DNA of 64,000 nt from Blakeslea trispora (taxonomy: Eukaryota > Mucoromycota > Mucoromycetes > Mucorales > Choanephoraceae). The notes beneath the pieces were generated by a model that saw only the letters and a program-made list of their open reading frames with translations, made no database searches and was not told the DNA's origin. Made by a program: the position numbers and the translations under genes. Each line of letters starts with the position of its first letter. The first letter of the stretch is position 1. Positions 22,988 through 34,635 of the stretch are shown piece by piece. The stretch covers positions 806,001 to 870,000 of the forward strand of contig JAIWNE010000002.1 of NCBI GenBank assembly GCA_025331445.1, in the 5' to 3' direction.

Positions 22988-24360
22988 CTAAGCTTATGAG
23001 AGGATCATAAAATGCTTCTGCTAAACAAACCTCCATAACTGCTTCACGAATAAGTGAGACTTTATCAATAAAATTGAGAACATGTATTGATTGCTAACAA
23101 CAATAGCCTTGGTGTTCTTTATAAATAATACTAAGAAAAATAAAGGCCTTTTGATATCATGTAAAATAATAATCTGGTCGAAAAGAAGATCAAGCTTCAT
23201 CCTATAATCAAGAAAACTAAAGAGGAATGGATCAGGGCTTACTTGTGAGAGTAAAGTGTGGTACTACCAAGATCATCTCAGTTATATTGTTACTAGTAAT
23301 CATGGTCATCTACAATGCCCTAAAAGTCTTCTTTATTTAAAAGGTGGTCAATTCAAATTCTTCAAGTTATGCTCACATCAATACTTTAAGCCAAAATAAA
23401 ATTAATATGATAAAGTTAAACATAAATTGAGTTTATTGTTGTAAGCTTTCTTATCTCTTTCACCCCCCCCCTTCACTTTTCATTTTCTTTAGTTTATAAA
23501 ATGCTTTTTTAAAAAAAAAAAGCCACCAGACGCGTCATCAAACAGCAAATAGCGAATTGCAAATAGCGTAAAGAATCGCACTTGAAAAGTTCAAGTGGAT
23601 CAAAGAGAACAAAATCAAACAAGGAGACGGCGAGTATAGTAAAAAATGGGGAACCTTCTACGGAGCTCGAGAACAATAGAGGTGGAAGCAAAGACCAGGA
23701 AAAAAAAGAGAGAGGCGACCCCCATGTTTCGCAACAACATCCTCACAAAGACAATGTCCTTACTACTAAATGAGAAGCCGTGTAGAATTCCTAGATGGTT
23801 AGTAGTATGTGTTCGCAAGCACCGCCCAGGGAGTCTCGCCGACCTCTTCCAGGCAGCCTCCGAATGAAGAAAAAGTTTGTACGTACCTATACTTACCCAT
23901 GCACTGACAAGAGAAAAGAAGAAAAAAGAAAAGAGGGGGGGAAAAGAAAATAAATGGTTTTAATGATCAACAGGCATCAAAATTACGTCATTAAAGCCCA
24001 GACCAATAGCTTAAAAAAAAAAGGGAGCAACGCATGATAATGTGCACAGCCAATCAAATGCCTTGGACTGATAGCTGTTTAGAACGACAGAAGAGAAAGA
24101 TCAAGAGCCTATTTTTGACAAATAGTACAAAGATGACTATGATGCCTTGTATCAACTACAAACACAAGAGAAGCGTAATATAAGCCCATTTGAAAGAAAG
24201 AAAAAAACAACTCTCAAAGCTTTATTGCTCTTTTATTATCTCTCAAATGTACCTGGCTACCTCTTTCAGTAGGTGATATTCTATAACTGTACCCTAGTAG
24301 ACAAAGAACAGGACTCTTCATACATGTTCACATTCTCCCCATCTCATTAAATGGTATTCT
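22988..24360. other. Intergenic region, no gene recognised
   Basis: 1.4 kb. An ATG-started plus frame at 23646-23867 (73 codons) overlaps a second frame at 23582-23773; neither shows a known motif. Poly-C (23462-23471) and poly-A runs are present. Confidence 0.4.
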
Positions 24361-24707
24361 TCAAGGAGTGTCTGAGAGAGGCTTTTGAGCATAGACAACA
24401 TACCATTCCGAGTTAGCCTTCTTTCTTCGGGCTTCTCTAGCACATTCGTTCAAATGAACTTCATAGGCACCTTCTGCTTTAAACTCTAGATTCGCTTGAG
24501 TCATTTTGCTTTTCGGAGTCATAAAGGCATGTCGATAAGCATCCCTAACAAACAACATTAGAAACAAGTATGTGTGATTTGAGACATCATTGCATAGCAA
24601 AATAATTCGCCTATCTTTCCATTATGATTTAATGGGATCTCAAAGCCAGCCTTTTGTACTCGATCTTCAAACTCTTCACCAATCTCAAATTGGATGCCTC
24701 AACTTGC
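24361..24707 (-). pseudogene. C-terminal relic of a class I SAM-dependent methyltransferase
   Basis: Two minus-strand frames read in succession: GIQFEIGEEFEDRVQKAGF and IPLNHNGKIGELF (24707-24600), then, after a frame change, DAYRHAFMTPKSKMTQ, AYEVHLNECAREARR and EWYVVYAQKP to the stop at 24361. The order (FEDRVQKAGF, then a helical segment, then a terminal VVYAQKP strand) resembles the C-terminus of fungal LaeA-like and related methyltransferases. No SAM-binding glycine motif is found upstream. It is a truncated, frameshifted remnant; the exact subfamily is not determinable. Confidence 0.5.
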
Positions 24708-24898
24708 TGTACTTTTCCTTACTGTTTAAGAAAACAAGAGTCTCTGTTAGTTCATAGGCATCAACTCAAAACAATTTGTCAAGATAGTTGCAAGTCTCCA
24801 TCAAGGGATAAAGAAACTCAGGGAAGTTAAGATTCCTAATAGCTCCCAACTACAAGCATGGGATACAGATATTATTGTACTCTACATCCTAAATCATT

Positions 24899-25333
24899 AT
24901 GTCCCTTCCCAAGACACTTTCCTTGTATGGCTTGCAACAGAAAACTGTGCTCTTTTTTTTTTGTTTCTTAACCATGGCCCGTCCCCAATCAGACGTAGGC
25001 CGCCCTCAGTTTAGGAATGTCTCCTTTGACTTGTCTCAGGGCAAGCCTACATCCTTGACTCTTCATTTCTGTGAAACAAAAGAAGTCCAAGCCAAGACTA
25101 TTCAATTAGGCTCTATTGAAGTTGAAGAACTCTGTCCTGTTCAAACTGCCTATCTCTTCACCGAAAGATTTGTGTCTTTTGATACCTTTTTATTGGGAAA
25201 TGGAGATGAGAAGCTCATGAGACTTGATCTGTTTCGTATTTACAAAGTATTCATTATTTGCATCTATCTCTATTCCATACCCTCTTCACATTCTTATCTT
25301 TTACCACAATTCAAGCAAACGGTGAAAGTATAA
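24899..25333 (+). pseudogene. Fragment resembling a tyrosine recombinase (Crypton-like) core
   Basis: An ATG-started 144-codon frame. The middle part reads RPQSDVGRPQFRNVSF, TSLTLHFCETKEVQAKTIQLG and VEELCPVQTAYLFTERF. The pattern of a strand-strand basic segment followed by an LCPVxTA-type helix start resembles the catalytic domain of tyrosine recombinases carried by fungal Crypton elements. The C-terminal HxxR and catalytic Tyr regions are absent; the frame degenerates into hydrophobic low-complexity sequence after residue 105. Called a fragment on motif resemblance only. Confidence 0.4.
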
Positions 25334-26097
25334 TTTCTCTCTATGAATTTACCAGGACAAGCATGTTGTCCAGAGCCCTTTACAAATTCTCTTTTCTGCT
25401 AATGGGTGTATCTACTTGGTATATAATTGAAGCAGAATTTACTCTTAGCATACTTTGTAGCTGAGGAGTCAGTTGTAAAGGCGTTGTTATATCTGTTTTT
25501 TGATACTGTTGAGATGAATTGATAGGCATTCTAGATGCAAAAGACACATTTTTTCATTGAGAAAGGAAAAGCAAGGATAGCAGGATTTGTATGAAGCACT
25601 TTTAGCTCTTATTTCAGTCATTGTAGCATCGATAATATTACAATATATATTGTGATTCTTTTGTGCAGCCTCACCACCTTATTAATCCTCTTTTTTATAA
25701 GTCTTTTCTTGTTTTCCTTATCTTTATGTGCTCTCTACATTTTTATTTCCTTGTTCTTTTCTTTGCCAAGTCTCTGACTAGCTATCAGTTGTTAGCTAAA
25801 TTTGTTATGATTTTGCAATTTGCACTCTTCAACCACAGCATAAACGCTTGCAGTTAAAAGGTATGGTCATAGTAATTGCAAGTTTACCTTTGATACTCTA
25901 CTTGAAAGAATTTGGTTCTTTTTTATGTTTATCACTTCTGTGGCTATCAATGTCATTATTGCTTTTTATACTATGTATTTCTGAAAGTGTATGTATAAAG
26001 GAAAAAAGAGTAAGTATGTTTATTTATGTTCTTTAAATGTCAAATGGTAGTTCCAGAAGGATTTGACATTTTCTTTTTTTTTTAGATGAGCCATAGC
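25334..26097. other. Intergenic region with a perfect hairpin next to the MULE stop
   Basis: No gene seen. At 26035-26071 an 11-bp perfect inverted repeat (AAATGTCAAAT / ATTTGACATTT, loop 15) lies 27 bp past the end of the MULE frame. Confidence 0.5.
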
Positions 26098-28478
26098 TTA
26101 ATAGTGAAGACTATTGATAGCTGGCCAGACTATCTTAATAGAGCGTTTTAGCTCTAAAGTAATCCAATGGTTTCGATTGACGAAATGCATTAGAAGAGGA
26201 AGAGGTTTGAGTCCTGGCTTGTAGTTAGCAGAGTTGAATCTGCCTAACACAGGAAGAAAGGTTAAATAACTATTGTCACTGTCATAGACAGCTATTGGTA
26301 CTCCAAAAGTACAAGCAGCAATTTGTGCACAATCGGGTGCCATGAACCAGTTATTTTGAGTGACAACGGTGTTGGCATCCATCATCACTTTTTTGCTTCC
26401 GACTTTTTCTTCAATGCCAAAGCAGATGATGTTTTTGCATGCATCAAAATCGTATGAGTTTCCAAAAGCTTGGCAATAGAGATCGAAATTGCTTAGTAGC
26501 TGATCGCGCATAGCAAACTTGATCTCCAGACTATGGAATCTTGCTTCAAGCTTTAAAATGAAGCGCTGCCATTCATTGGGTGTATTACTTTGGCCGGGCG
26601 AAACTGAGGTAATGGCATCAGCAGGCAAAATTGAGCCGTCCATTGCTTTGAACTCTTGATTTAGATGCCAATGACGATGAAAATCACCGAGAGCAAAAGG
26701 CTTGTTACCCAAAGAAAAAACGACACGCGGGCACGGAAGAAGAAAGTTAATTCTTGCTGGGCAATAGCAGCTGTCATTATCAGTGCTCATGCCTTCACCA
26801 GACTCGACAGCAAGACAGGCAGAGTGAGCAGCAATTAGCGCAGCACGCGAGACTTTTCCTTTGATGGCATCCAGCTTTTTGTTGCGCGAAACCAACATGT
26901 CACGTTTCTGACCTTCCTTTTGGTTTAGGAGAGCAAACCTGTTTCTTAACGAAGTGCAGTATGAATCAATGTGCTCGAAGGCAGTAACCAAATCCATTCT
27001 TCTGGACATTCCAACCTTCAACGCACGATGACCACTTTCTGCTCTTTGTGTGCTCAAGCAGTTAAAGTGAGCATACTCTTTGGTCAAATAATTGGCCCAT
27101 TTTTGTTTGATAGGGATCCAATTTCTTTCAAAGTAGTTGGGCGCCTTGTTGCAGTCAGGTAAATCTCTGTCAGGATTATAGTCCGAAACATTTTCGGCAT
27201 CATGAGCTTTTCTACAATAAGCTTCAACGTATTTTTCGAAGCGCTCAGCATTCTTGGCGTGAATCATCTTTTCAACAAGCTTGATACACTCTTCTTTAGT
27301 GTCCTTATTAAAGAAGCGACCATTCTTGTTTAGCTCCTTCTTGATATTAGCCATCATGTGCCAAATGCACAGCAGTTTTTCCGATTGAGGAAACACTTTA
27401 TCCAATGCTAGCATAAGTGGCAAGCATTTGTCTGTCATAAACAAAGGCTGTTCAAGATTGGGAAACGCCAAAATATCTTTCAGCGACTCCAAGAACCAGG
27501 CGTAAGTAGCATATTGCTCGCTACATACAAAAGCAAACAAATGCAATTGGGAATGTTTTGAGCACATCTGCACCTAGATTGTGTACATCATATACGCAGA
27601 TCTAAGGCATACCCCGGTCATTTGTTTTGTAGGTTGCATCGATGACTAAGACTTGCTCCGTTTTTTTCTTCTTGCATTCTCGATCATGGATCCATGAGCG
27701 AAGAAAATGTTTTTCAAACTCACGGATGACCCATCTTTTGCTTGCGACATCTGATACTTGACACTAAATCTAGCAGTTTTCATTTTGTCGACAAGAACTT
27801 TTGCGTCTTTTATCTTCGAGTCAGGAATTACTGATTCCTTGATTTCATTTGCAAAGTTTGCAATATCTTGATAGTCCAAGACAGGAACTCCTTTGAAAGC
27901 TTCAATGCTCTTCCTGACCTCAGGAACACTAGTGAGCCTTTCCCGGGGAATTTTTCTCGACAATTTCAGACTTCAACAAATTTGGTTTGCCTTGAGGTAC
28001 GGTTGTATACAGCAGTACAAGGATGATCGTGTTTATGCTCATCGGCATTTTTTGGCTTGATGATGGACCAATATCCTTCTTGAGATTTGAAGGTGATTCT
28101 AACAATGAACTTGCAAGTACCTTTCCAGCTTGGACGTTTTCTTTTAATACTAGGCTTGGGTTTGTTTGATGAATATCGGTTGCTGTATTTGCAAGTAAGG
28201 TACAATCTTTTGTCATGTTCATACTTTGATCGAATAAGAGCCATGTGTTCTTTACGAGCCCAGTCATAGAGGATATCCGTAAGTGCATCAAGATGGTGGA
28301 ATTTCATATTAGCAGTGACAGGCAGACGAATTCCACCCTCGATAAACGTATAATCACTATCTGACTCGACAGGCTTGGTTTTTTTGTTGCTTATAACTGC
28401 AAATTTGGTTCTCAAAACAGCAGGATAAGGCTCCATAAAATCATCATCGTCAGCAAAGATATCTTGAAGTTTTTTCAT
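26098..28478 (-). pseudogene. MULE (Mutator-like) transposase with C-terminal OTU-like region, disrupted
   Basis: Starts at ATG 28478 with an acidic head, a FAR1/WRKY-type DNA-binding region (ACRKEH-like WARKEHMALIRS, then C and H residues in GTCKFIVRITF and EHKHDHPC), then the MULE core: VLVIDATYKTNDRGMP (first Asp), LFMTDKCLPLMLALDKVFP (second Asp), LLCIWHMMANIKKEL (CxxH-like block), and FERNWIPIKQKWANYL. The C-terminus (APDCAQIAACTFGVPIAVY, then LMHFVNRNHWITLELK) matches the second half of OTU-like cysteine protease domains found at the end of fungal MULEs, with the His of NHW. The frame is broken: a stop and shift near 27965, a TAG at 27602-27604 straight after the first Asp motif, and a shift near 27575. 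I did not find terminal inverted repeats. Confidence 0.85.
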
Positions 28479-28963
28479 TTTAAATAACTGTAAACAGAGA
28501 AAAAAAAGGAAAAAGGGGAAAAATGAATTTTTGTTTTTGAAATGCTTAAAACCGATGTTCAAGGTGGTAAGAAAAATTACTAATTAAGGTAACCGGGGTG
28601 GTGATATTTTATTGCTCTCATTTTTTTTTCTATTCTACAAGATGTTTTTCGCTTTTTGACAAGTATTCGCAGCAAATGACTTTACTAAAAAAGTTTGTTT
28701 ATACAGAGATCAAAATGATGAACATTAAGCCTTGGTTATAATGCGTGCACTTCTTTAGCAAACAGAGTCATATAGGCTTATTTGTAAAATCATCTGTTTT
28801 GTTTATAAATGAAAATTATGCATTTCAATAGCCTCGAAACGTTTTTTTTTTTTCTTTGAAAAATATAGCTTGCTATTCCCCCCTTTTTTTTTTACCTGCA
28901 GAAATCAAGTATTTTTTTTTTGGGCTTTATTTTACTCTATTTTATTGTATTAATTCTTTCATC
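28479..28963. other. Intergenic region upstream of EMC3
   Basis: No gene. It is AT-rich, with several poly-T runs (28620-28629, 28841-28852, 28884-28893, 28912-28920) just before the EMC3 start, forming a pyrimidine-rich leader. Confidence 0.5.
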
Positions 28964-30172
28964 ATGTCAGATGGGTAAGTTGACTGCATTTCTTTACTCA
29001 TCCAAACAAAGCAAAGCACTTACATGTTCAAACAACTAAAGGCAGCGTATGATATTAGATCCAGGTAAGGCTCCCTTTTACATAAAAAGCAAATTCACGC
29101 TAGAGTGCTTTACTAAACGAACCATTTCTATTCTCTTGCTCTAGCCATCCGGGACTGGGTCTTGATACCCATTATGATTGTCATGGTACTAGTTGGCATC
29201 CTTCGTCATTACATCACCATGTTGATTACAGGCACACCAAAAATGCCACAGCTTAAAGCTATCCGAGAATCGTAAGCGAGTAGCCTGATAGTATCCGTTT
29301 TTTTTTCTTCTTGACAGACACTAAAGTACATCTTGTTAATACAGAAAAGCTCTCTTAAGCGGCTTACGTCTTCGATCGGTTGGCAACTATGTACCTCAAC
29401 ATGCATTTGAGGCCCGCAAAGCATATTTGGCCGATGCATTTGAAAAGGGAAAATATTTAAAGAATCCCAATGCTACTAAAGAATCAACCGGACCTGTCAA
29501 TCCAATGACAGATCCTGATATGATGGAAGGCATGATGGAAGGCATGAAAAAGCAATTGATGAATATGGTGCCTCAAATGGTCATTATGGGTTGGATCAAT
29601 TTCTTTTTTCAAGGATTTGTTGTTAGTAAGTATTAAAAGAAAAAAGTGTGTTGAATGGGCATGTATTGAACAGACTGTATACAGTTAAGCTTCCTTTCCC
29701 TTTGACACCTCGATTCAAGCAAATGTTGCAAAGTGGTGTAGACACACGCGATATGGATGTCACTTGGGTCTCTTCTCTTTCATGGTATTTTTTGAATCTG
29801 TTTGGTCTTGGCAGTGTGTTTTCCTTAATATTGGGTGGTGAAAATGGTAAGTGATATAGATACCACCTTGTTATTTTTTATTCATATTATTGCTATCTAG
29901 CTGCTGGTGTAGATATGACTGCAATGAGTACCATGCCTGGTATGATGCCAGGTCAAGGACAGCCAGGTCAGCCTCAAGATTTCAATAAGCTGTTTTTAGC
30001 TGAAAAGGAAAACATCATGATTACACCTCATATTTGGGATTTAGAAGATGTAGAGGAAAGACTACTTGAGAAATATGGAAAGCCAGTTACACCCAAGAAG
30101 GTGATTGAGGAATCCAAGAAACCTATTTCAGTACGTGAAAAGATCAAGGCTGCCCAAAGCAAGCGTAGATAA
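28964..30172 (+). CDS. EMC3: ER membrane protein complex subunit 3
   Basis: EMC3 is the Oxa1-superfamily insertase subunit of the EMC, which inserts tail-anchored and multi-spanning proteins into the ER membrane. Six exons: 28964-28974, 29042-29064, 29145-29271, 29345-29625, 29685-29846, 29901-30172; 876 nt, 291 aa. The N-terminus [20 protein letters not shown] leads into the first span ([18 protein letters not shown]). The cytosolic part has a Met-rich stretch ([19 protein letters not shown]), followed by the [17 protein letters not shown] span, [15 protein letters not shown], and [17 protein letters not shown]. The C-terminus is basic. The first two exons are only 11 and 23 nt. Its stop codon is 40 bp from that of the convergent protease. 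Confidence 0.95.
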
Positions 30173-30212
30173 AAAAAAAAATTACTTTAATAAAATTTGA
30201 GATTTAACACGA

Positions 30213-31601
30213 TTAAGCTTTTGATTTCGCTAATCCTACACAGCCTTTTCCGAAATCGAAAACTGAATAATAGCTTCTCAAGAAAGTGTCGCCTAGAATC
30301 ACAAACGGTAAATTGGCACCAGCTATACCAGAGTAGCAAAGTTCAGGTTCTGAGGTAGATTTTGTTCGGATGATGTCTCTGGGATAGAGAGGGAAATTTT
30401 TACCATCTAATTGGATATTAAGGACACTTGTTGTATTATTTGCATATGCACAGGGAATACGCCAGCCATAGATTAAATCAAATCTAGCACCAGGGATGGC
30501 TTGATGAATTGCATTTGATACAGCTAGTGGGACAATGACAAGTGTGGTACCAGTATCGAGTACAGCAGACATAGTCTTGTTTAATAGTCTTGTTTTGTCT
30601 ATTGAGATATCAGTCAAATCAACTTGCCAATATTTCTTGATAGTGACAGGGATATAGGTCAATCGACCTTCAAAATGATTTTGATTAATGTCGCCAAAGA
30701 GCTATAAAAAAAAAGGGTTCGATCAGTAAAACATGAAGTGGTTTATGAACTATACTTACTACTTCGCCTCTACCACCATCTTGTGTGCGACCCAGATAGA
30801 AGCTGACAATAGGCGAAGAAATTCGACCAGAAAGATACATGTCTTCAACTACGGAAGTATTGTAACCAATATAAGATAGAGAAGGGAAGGCAAGCCCAAA
30901 GATGCCATCCAATAGGCTGTCATAAGCGAACTGTGAAGACAATAAAGACACTAGACCAATAGTCACATTGGGTTGACTGACATTGCCTAAATGAAGAGTA
31001 TCTACAGCTGTATAACCAACAACACTTGAGCTATCACCATATTGAACCTGCCAATTTCTAGAAGGATTGACTGTTTGAAGTGTGGACGATAATGTTTCAT
31101 CAAAGCGACGGTGAGGATTGCAAGTGGAATTACATTTGTTGGACGAGACCCAGATATCAGCACTACCGGTATCAAAGTCAACGCTGAACATCTGTGGTGG
31201 TGTACCGATGCCTATTTGACCTAGATACTGTGTAGTTTACTATGAGTACAAATTTGACTAAGGAGAGAAAGAGAATTGATTTCTTTGAGCAACTTACTTC
31301 AACATCTTCATAAGCACTTTCGAGATTTATAGATGCTCCACTTGCTGGATTAAAGTATTCCTCTCTGCCATCTCTATCAACACCATATTTTGCAAGTGCC
31401 TTGTTGACTCTAGAGAATGTATCCATAGGAGCTCCCTTTTTATGCACAAGCGGAACACTAAAGATTCAATGGTTAGACATGCTCAAGAAAATCAAAAAGC
31501 ATGGCATTTACTTGCTTTAATTGATCAAGGTGGCCTTCTGTGGTTAATAATGTAGTCAAGAAAATGGCAGCAATTGCCGAGAGATGTCTGTTGTTAACCA
31601 T
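30213..31601 (-). CDS. Secreted pepsin-like aspartic protease (rhizopuspepsin type)
   Basis: Exons: 31601-31516, 31457-31298, 31227-30760, 30701-30213; 1203 nt, 400 aa. A signal peptide ([19 protein letters not shown]) and a propeptide with [10 protein letters not shown] precede the mature A1 domain: [27 protein letters not shown] carries the first catalytic DTGS, a flap Tyr lies in [13 protein letters not shown], and [14 protein letters not shown] has the second catalytic Asp. A small Cys loop ([11 protein letters not shown]) follows the first Asp, as in fungal pepsins, and the end reads [18 protein letters not shown]. Several NxT/NxS sequons are present (NVS, NVT, NKT, NTT). The first intron works only with a GC donor (gcaagt at 31515-31510); with it every phase fits. 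Confidence 0.93.
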
Positions 31602-34600
31602 AATGGAGTATGATGGGTGACTTGGAGAAAGAGATAAAAGAAAATCATTTGATCTATATATAGCTTAAATGGCTTGATTGCCGCGTTTGAATTATGATTA
31701 TATGCTCCATAATTGTACTTGATTTCAAACAAACATGGTGTATAGGGTATCGTAAAGAAAATTGTTTGTTTGATGGATATGATCTACTTGATTTCGGAAT
31801 TGAAACGAGGATTGTGTCAATTTATGTGTCTGTGGTTGAACAAACAAATGCAAAGTTTCTCGAAGAAAAGAGATCATTGTAAGAAGAGCCATGTCTTGTG
31901 AATAGAAAAGAAATAGCTATAGTTTTCTTCAAAGAGATATTCTCAACATGTAACATTACAATAGTCGTTTTATTCAAGAGTGTTTGTATTCTTAAGAAAT
32001 GGACTATTATATTATATACTCTTAGACTGAATAGCATTGCAGCGTTTGAATCCATAAAAGTCAAAGGGTTGCATTCTTAAATTGAGCAATTACTGCATAT
32101 ATTTTTCTTTGAAGGCAGAAAGCTAAACAAGTCATATGCATTTTGGAAGCCAATCTTTTTTTTTTTGTATAACAAGGATGATGCTTTGTATGATAGAAAT
32201 CAAATTAAAAAGGTAAAACATATTACATCAACATATAGATTTTTAGTGAATTTGCAATTCTAAAAAAAAAAAAAGTGTAAAGGCTTGTAAAAGAAGGGAA
32301 GTGCTAGGGTATTCAATCCTTGGAAACAAAAAGATTTCGATAGAAGCAAAATCATAAATTATTTAGTTTTTTTTTTTTTCTTGTGATAATTCTTAACATG
32401 GATTAGACTATAGAAAAGAAGAGAGGACTGTTCTGTATCGAACATTTTGAGATTTGTTGTCAAGGAGCTTGAAGGCCAATCACATATAGCGAAGAAAAAA
32501 AGGTTTATTTAATTCTGTTTTTGACAATACATCTTGCTCTTTGATCTTCCCCGCACTTCAATCTTGCAATCAATTACAGTGTGATCCAATGTATGTAAGT
32601 AGCTCTGATTTGAAAGCCACTGGTTTAGACAATCATCTCTCTTCTTTAAAGTCAAATCAAGCAAGCAAACTAAACACTAGCTTGATCGATGCTTTTAGTA
32701 TCAACACTAAAGAGAGTCTTTATTTACTGCTTTTGTTGATACAAACATCTCTCCTATAGTGGTTGCTTGATAGAGAGAGGCCACTTTTTTTTTTAAAAAA
32801 AGAGACCAAAGCAATGCTCTTATTTAGGGAATTTTGTTACTCAATTTAAATCTGCGAATGAAAGAGTGCACACTGAAGTCAAAATGAAGGCAACAAAAGG
32901 CTGAAATAAGAACGACATCCATTCTATTTTTGGCTAGTCCAAATGTCCCTGATATCTTCTTTCATTTGGACTTGACCGATTTTGACAAGAGAGCAAGTAA
33001 AGTTGCCGGGACATCAGTAATCTAAATTTTCTTGTATCTTTTTTCTTCTGCTATAATCTTTTTGTGGGTTTTTCTTTTGCATGTTAGGTCCTTGGTAAGT
33101 TGGCTAGTAGCATCATTGGTATCAGCATGAGTAAACTGCAAATCTAGATCAATAGAACTAGCATTAATCCTCAAAAGGTACCAGCTATTGTACCTGATCT
33201 GTGTACAAACAATGAAAAGTTACGTCAAAATAAATTTATATCTCAGTTTCCGAAAGTCCAGGCCATATGAAAATATGCTATTGTAGGCATCATGTTTTAA
33301 GCAACTTATTCTATCTTTTCCTTATTGAATCAATCCATCTTGAAGGTTGATCAAATGAGTATCCCTTTCTTGATTTGTTCAAGGAATACAGATGTATCTA
33401 TCTTGAATAAAGATGGAGCTGGTATGCTTTAACGATAGGCAAAGAGGCTTTAAACTTACTAGGTACGATGAACACAATCCGCCGCGTGCAAGCAAGAAAC
33501 AGATGCTATGGTCTCACGAATATCGTACTGCTTTTATAGTACCAGTACTGCAGCTATTGATCTTGCTCATCGGGGTTTAAGCACGATTCCAGCTCAAATT
33601 TGGTCTCTCTGAAGGATAGATAAAATAACTCGAGTTCTTTGATCTAAAGGACTCTCTTCTTTTTTTCTTATTGTAAAGAAAGATTGGCATGCTCGTCATA
33701 ACAATCATTGTCAGTAGTCGCAGAAAAAAAAAAGATTAAATCGACATTGTGAATTACGTGAAACCTACCGCGTAAGTCCCTTTTTTTGGTTTACCATATT
33801 TGTACAAATCGATGAAGCTCATTGAATTCAATATTCTGATTGGACTTTTTTCTTTCTCAACAAGATCCTTTTGTAAAGTTTCTCATGCATCTTTTGGAAC
33901 TCAACAGACATGCTATTGTATTCCCACTGTCAAATTTTGCTATCACAAAGCTAAAGATATAGTCTGTTAAAGTAAGCCATTTCTCTATTTTGGAATCACA
34001 ACATCTCTTCTTAGTCATGTAATTCCTCTTTCCCCCCACTAATCAAAAAAGTAAAGTTTGTATTCCCGGTCAAGGAAATAACATGTATATTTTTCCTTAG
34101 TCTCAAATTAGGCTCCGTCCTGACGCAGGCATATTATGGTGTGTATAGTATGATCTATCATGCTTTGGTCGATTTACTCACAAAAGAAAAAAAAAAGGAG
34201 GTCACAAGGGTTGGCTTGACTCGTGTATGTGTGAAGTTTTGGCAACTGCAGTAAGAGAAAGCTGTGTACCATGCAAAAGAGAGAGAAAAGCAACTGCAAG
34301 GATCTACAGCAATTGTCATACAAAGCTATCCTGAACTTATGTAACCGATCATATGCAGTCCCCCCCCCCCACTCGAGATGAATATGGTAGCCCACATTGA
34401 AGTCATTTGTTTTAACATTAAAATCTTCTATTTTCATCGAAATGTTTCTGGACAAAATTGAATGATACTCAGCCTATGAAAACCCTCTCGGAAGCAGTAA
34501 TTTTTTAGTATGCATACAAAATGATGTCAATGAAAAAAATTGAATCATACTCTTTTTTTTTTATTTTATTTCCTTTATTTCTCTTTGATTTTTCAACTCT

Positions 34601-34635
34601 TTTTTTTTTTCTTTAATTCTCAACAGTGTGTAACC
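31602..34635. other. Gene-poor 3 kb region with possible coding relics
   Basis: No complete gene. Two plus-strand stretches look less random than the rest: about 32905-33030 is open and reads FLASPNVPDIFFHLDLTDFD, and about 33540-33612 reads AAIDLAHRGLSTIPAQIW, which fits a leucine-rich-repeat unit (LxLxxxxLxxIPxxI) but ends in a stop. They may be exons of a decayed gene. A C11 run lies at 34361-34371, with many poly-A/T tracts elsewhere. Confidence 0.35.
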
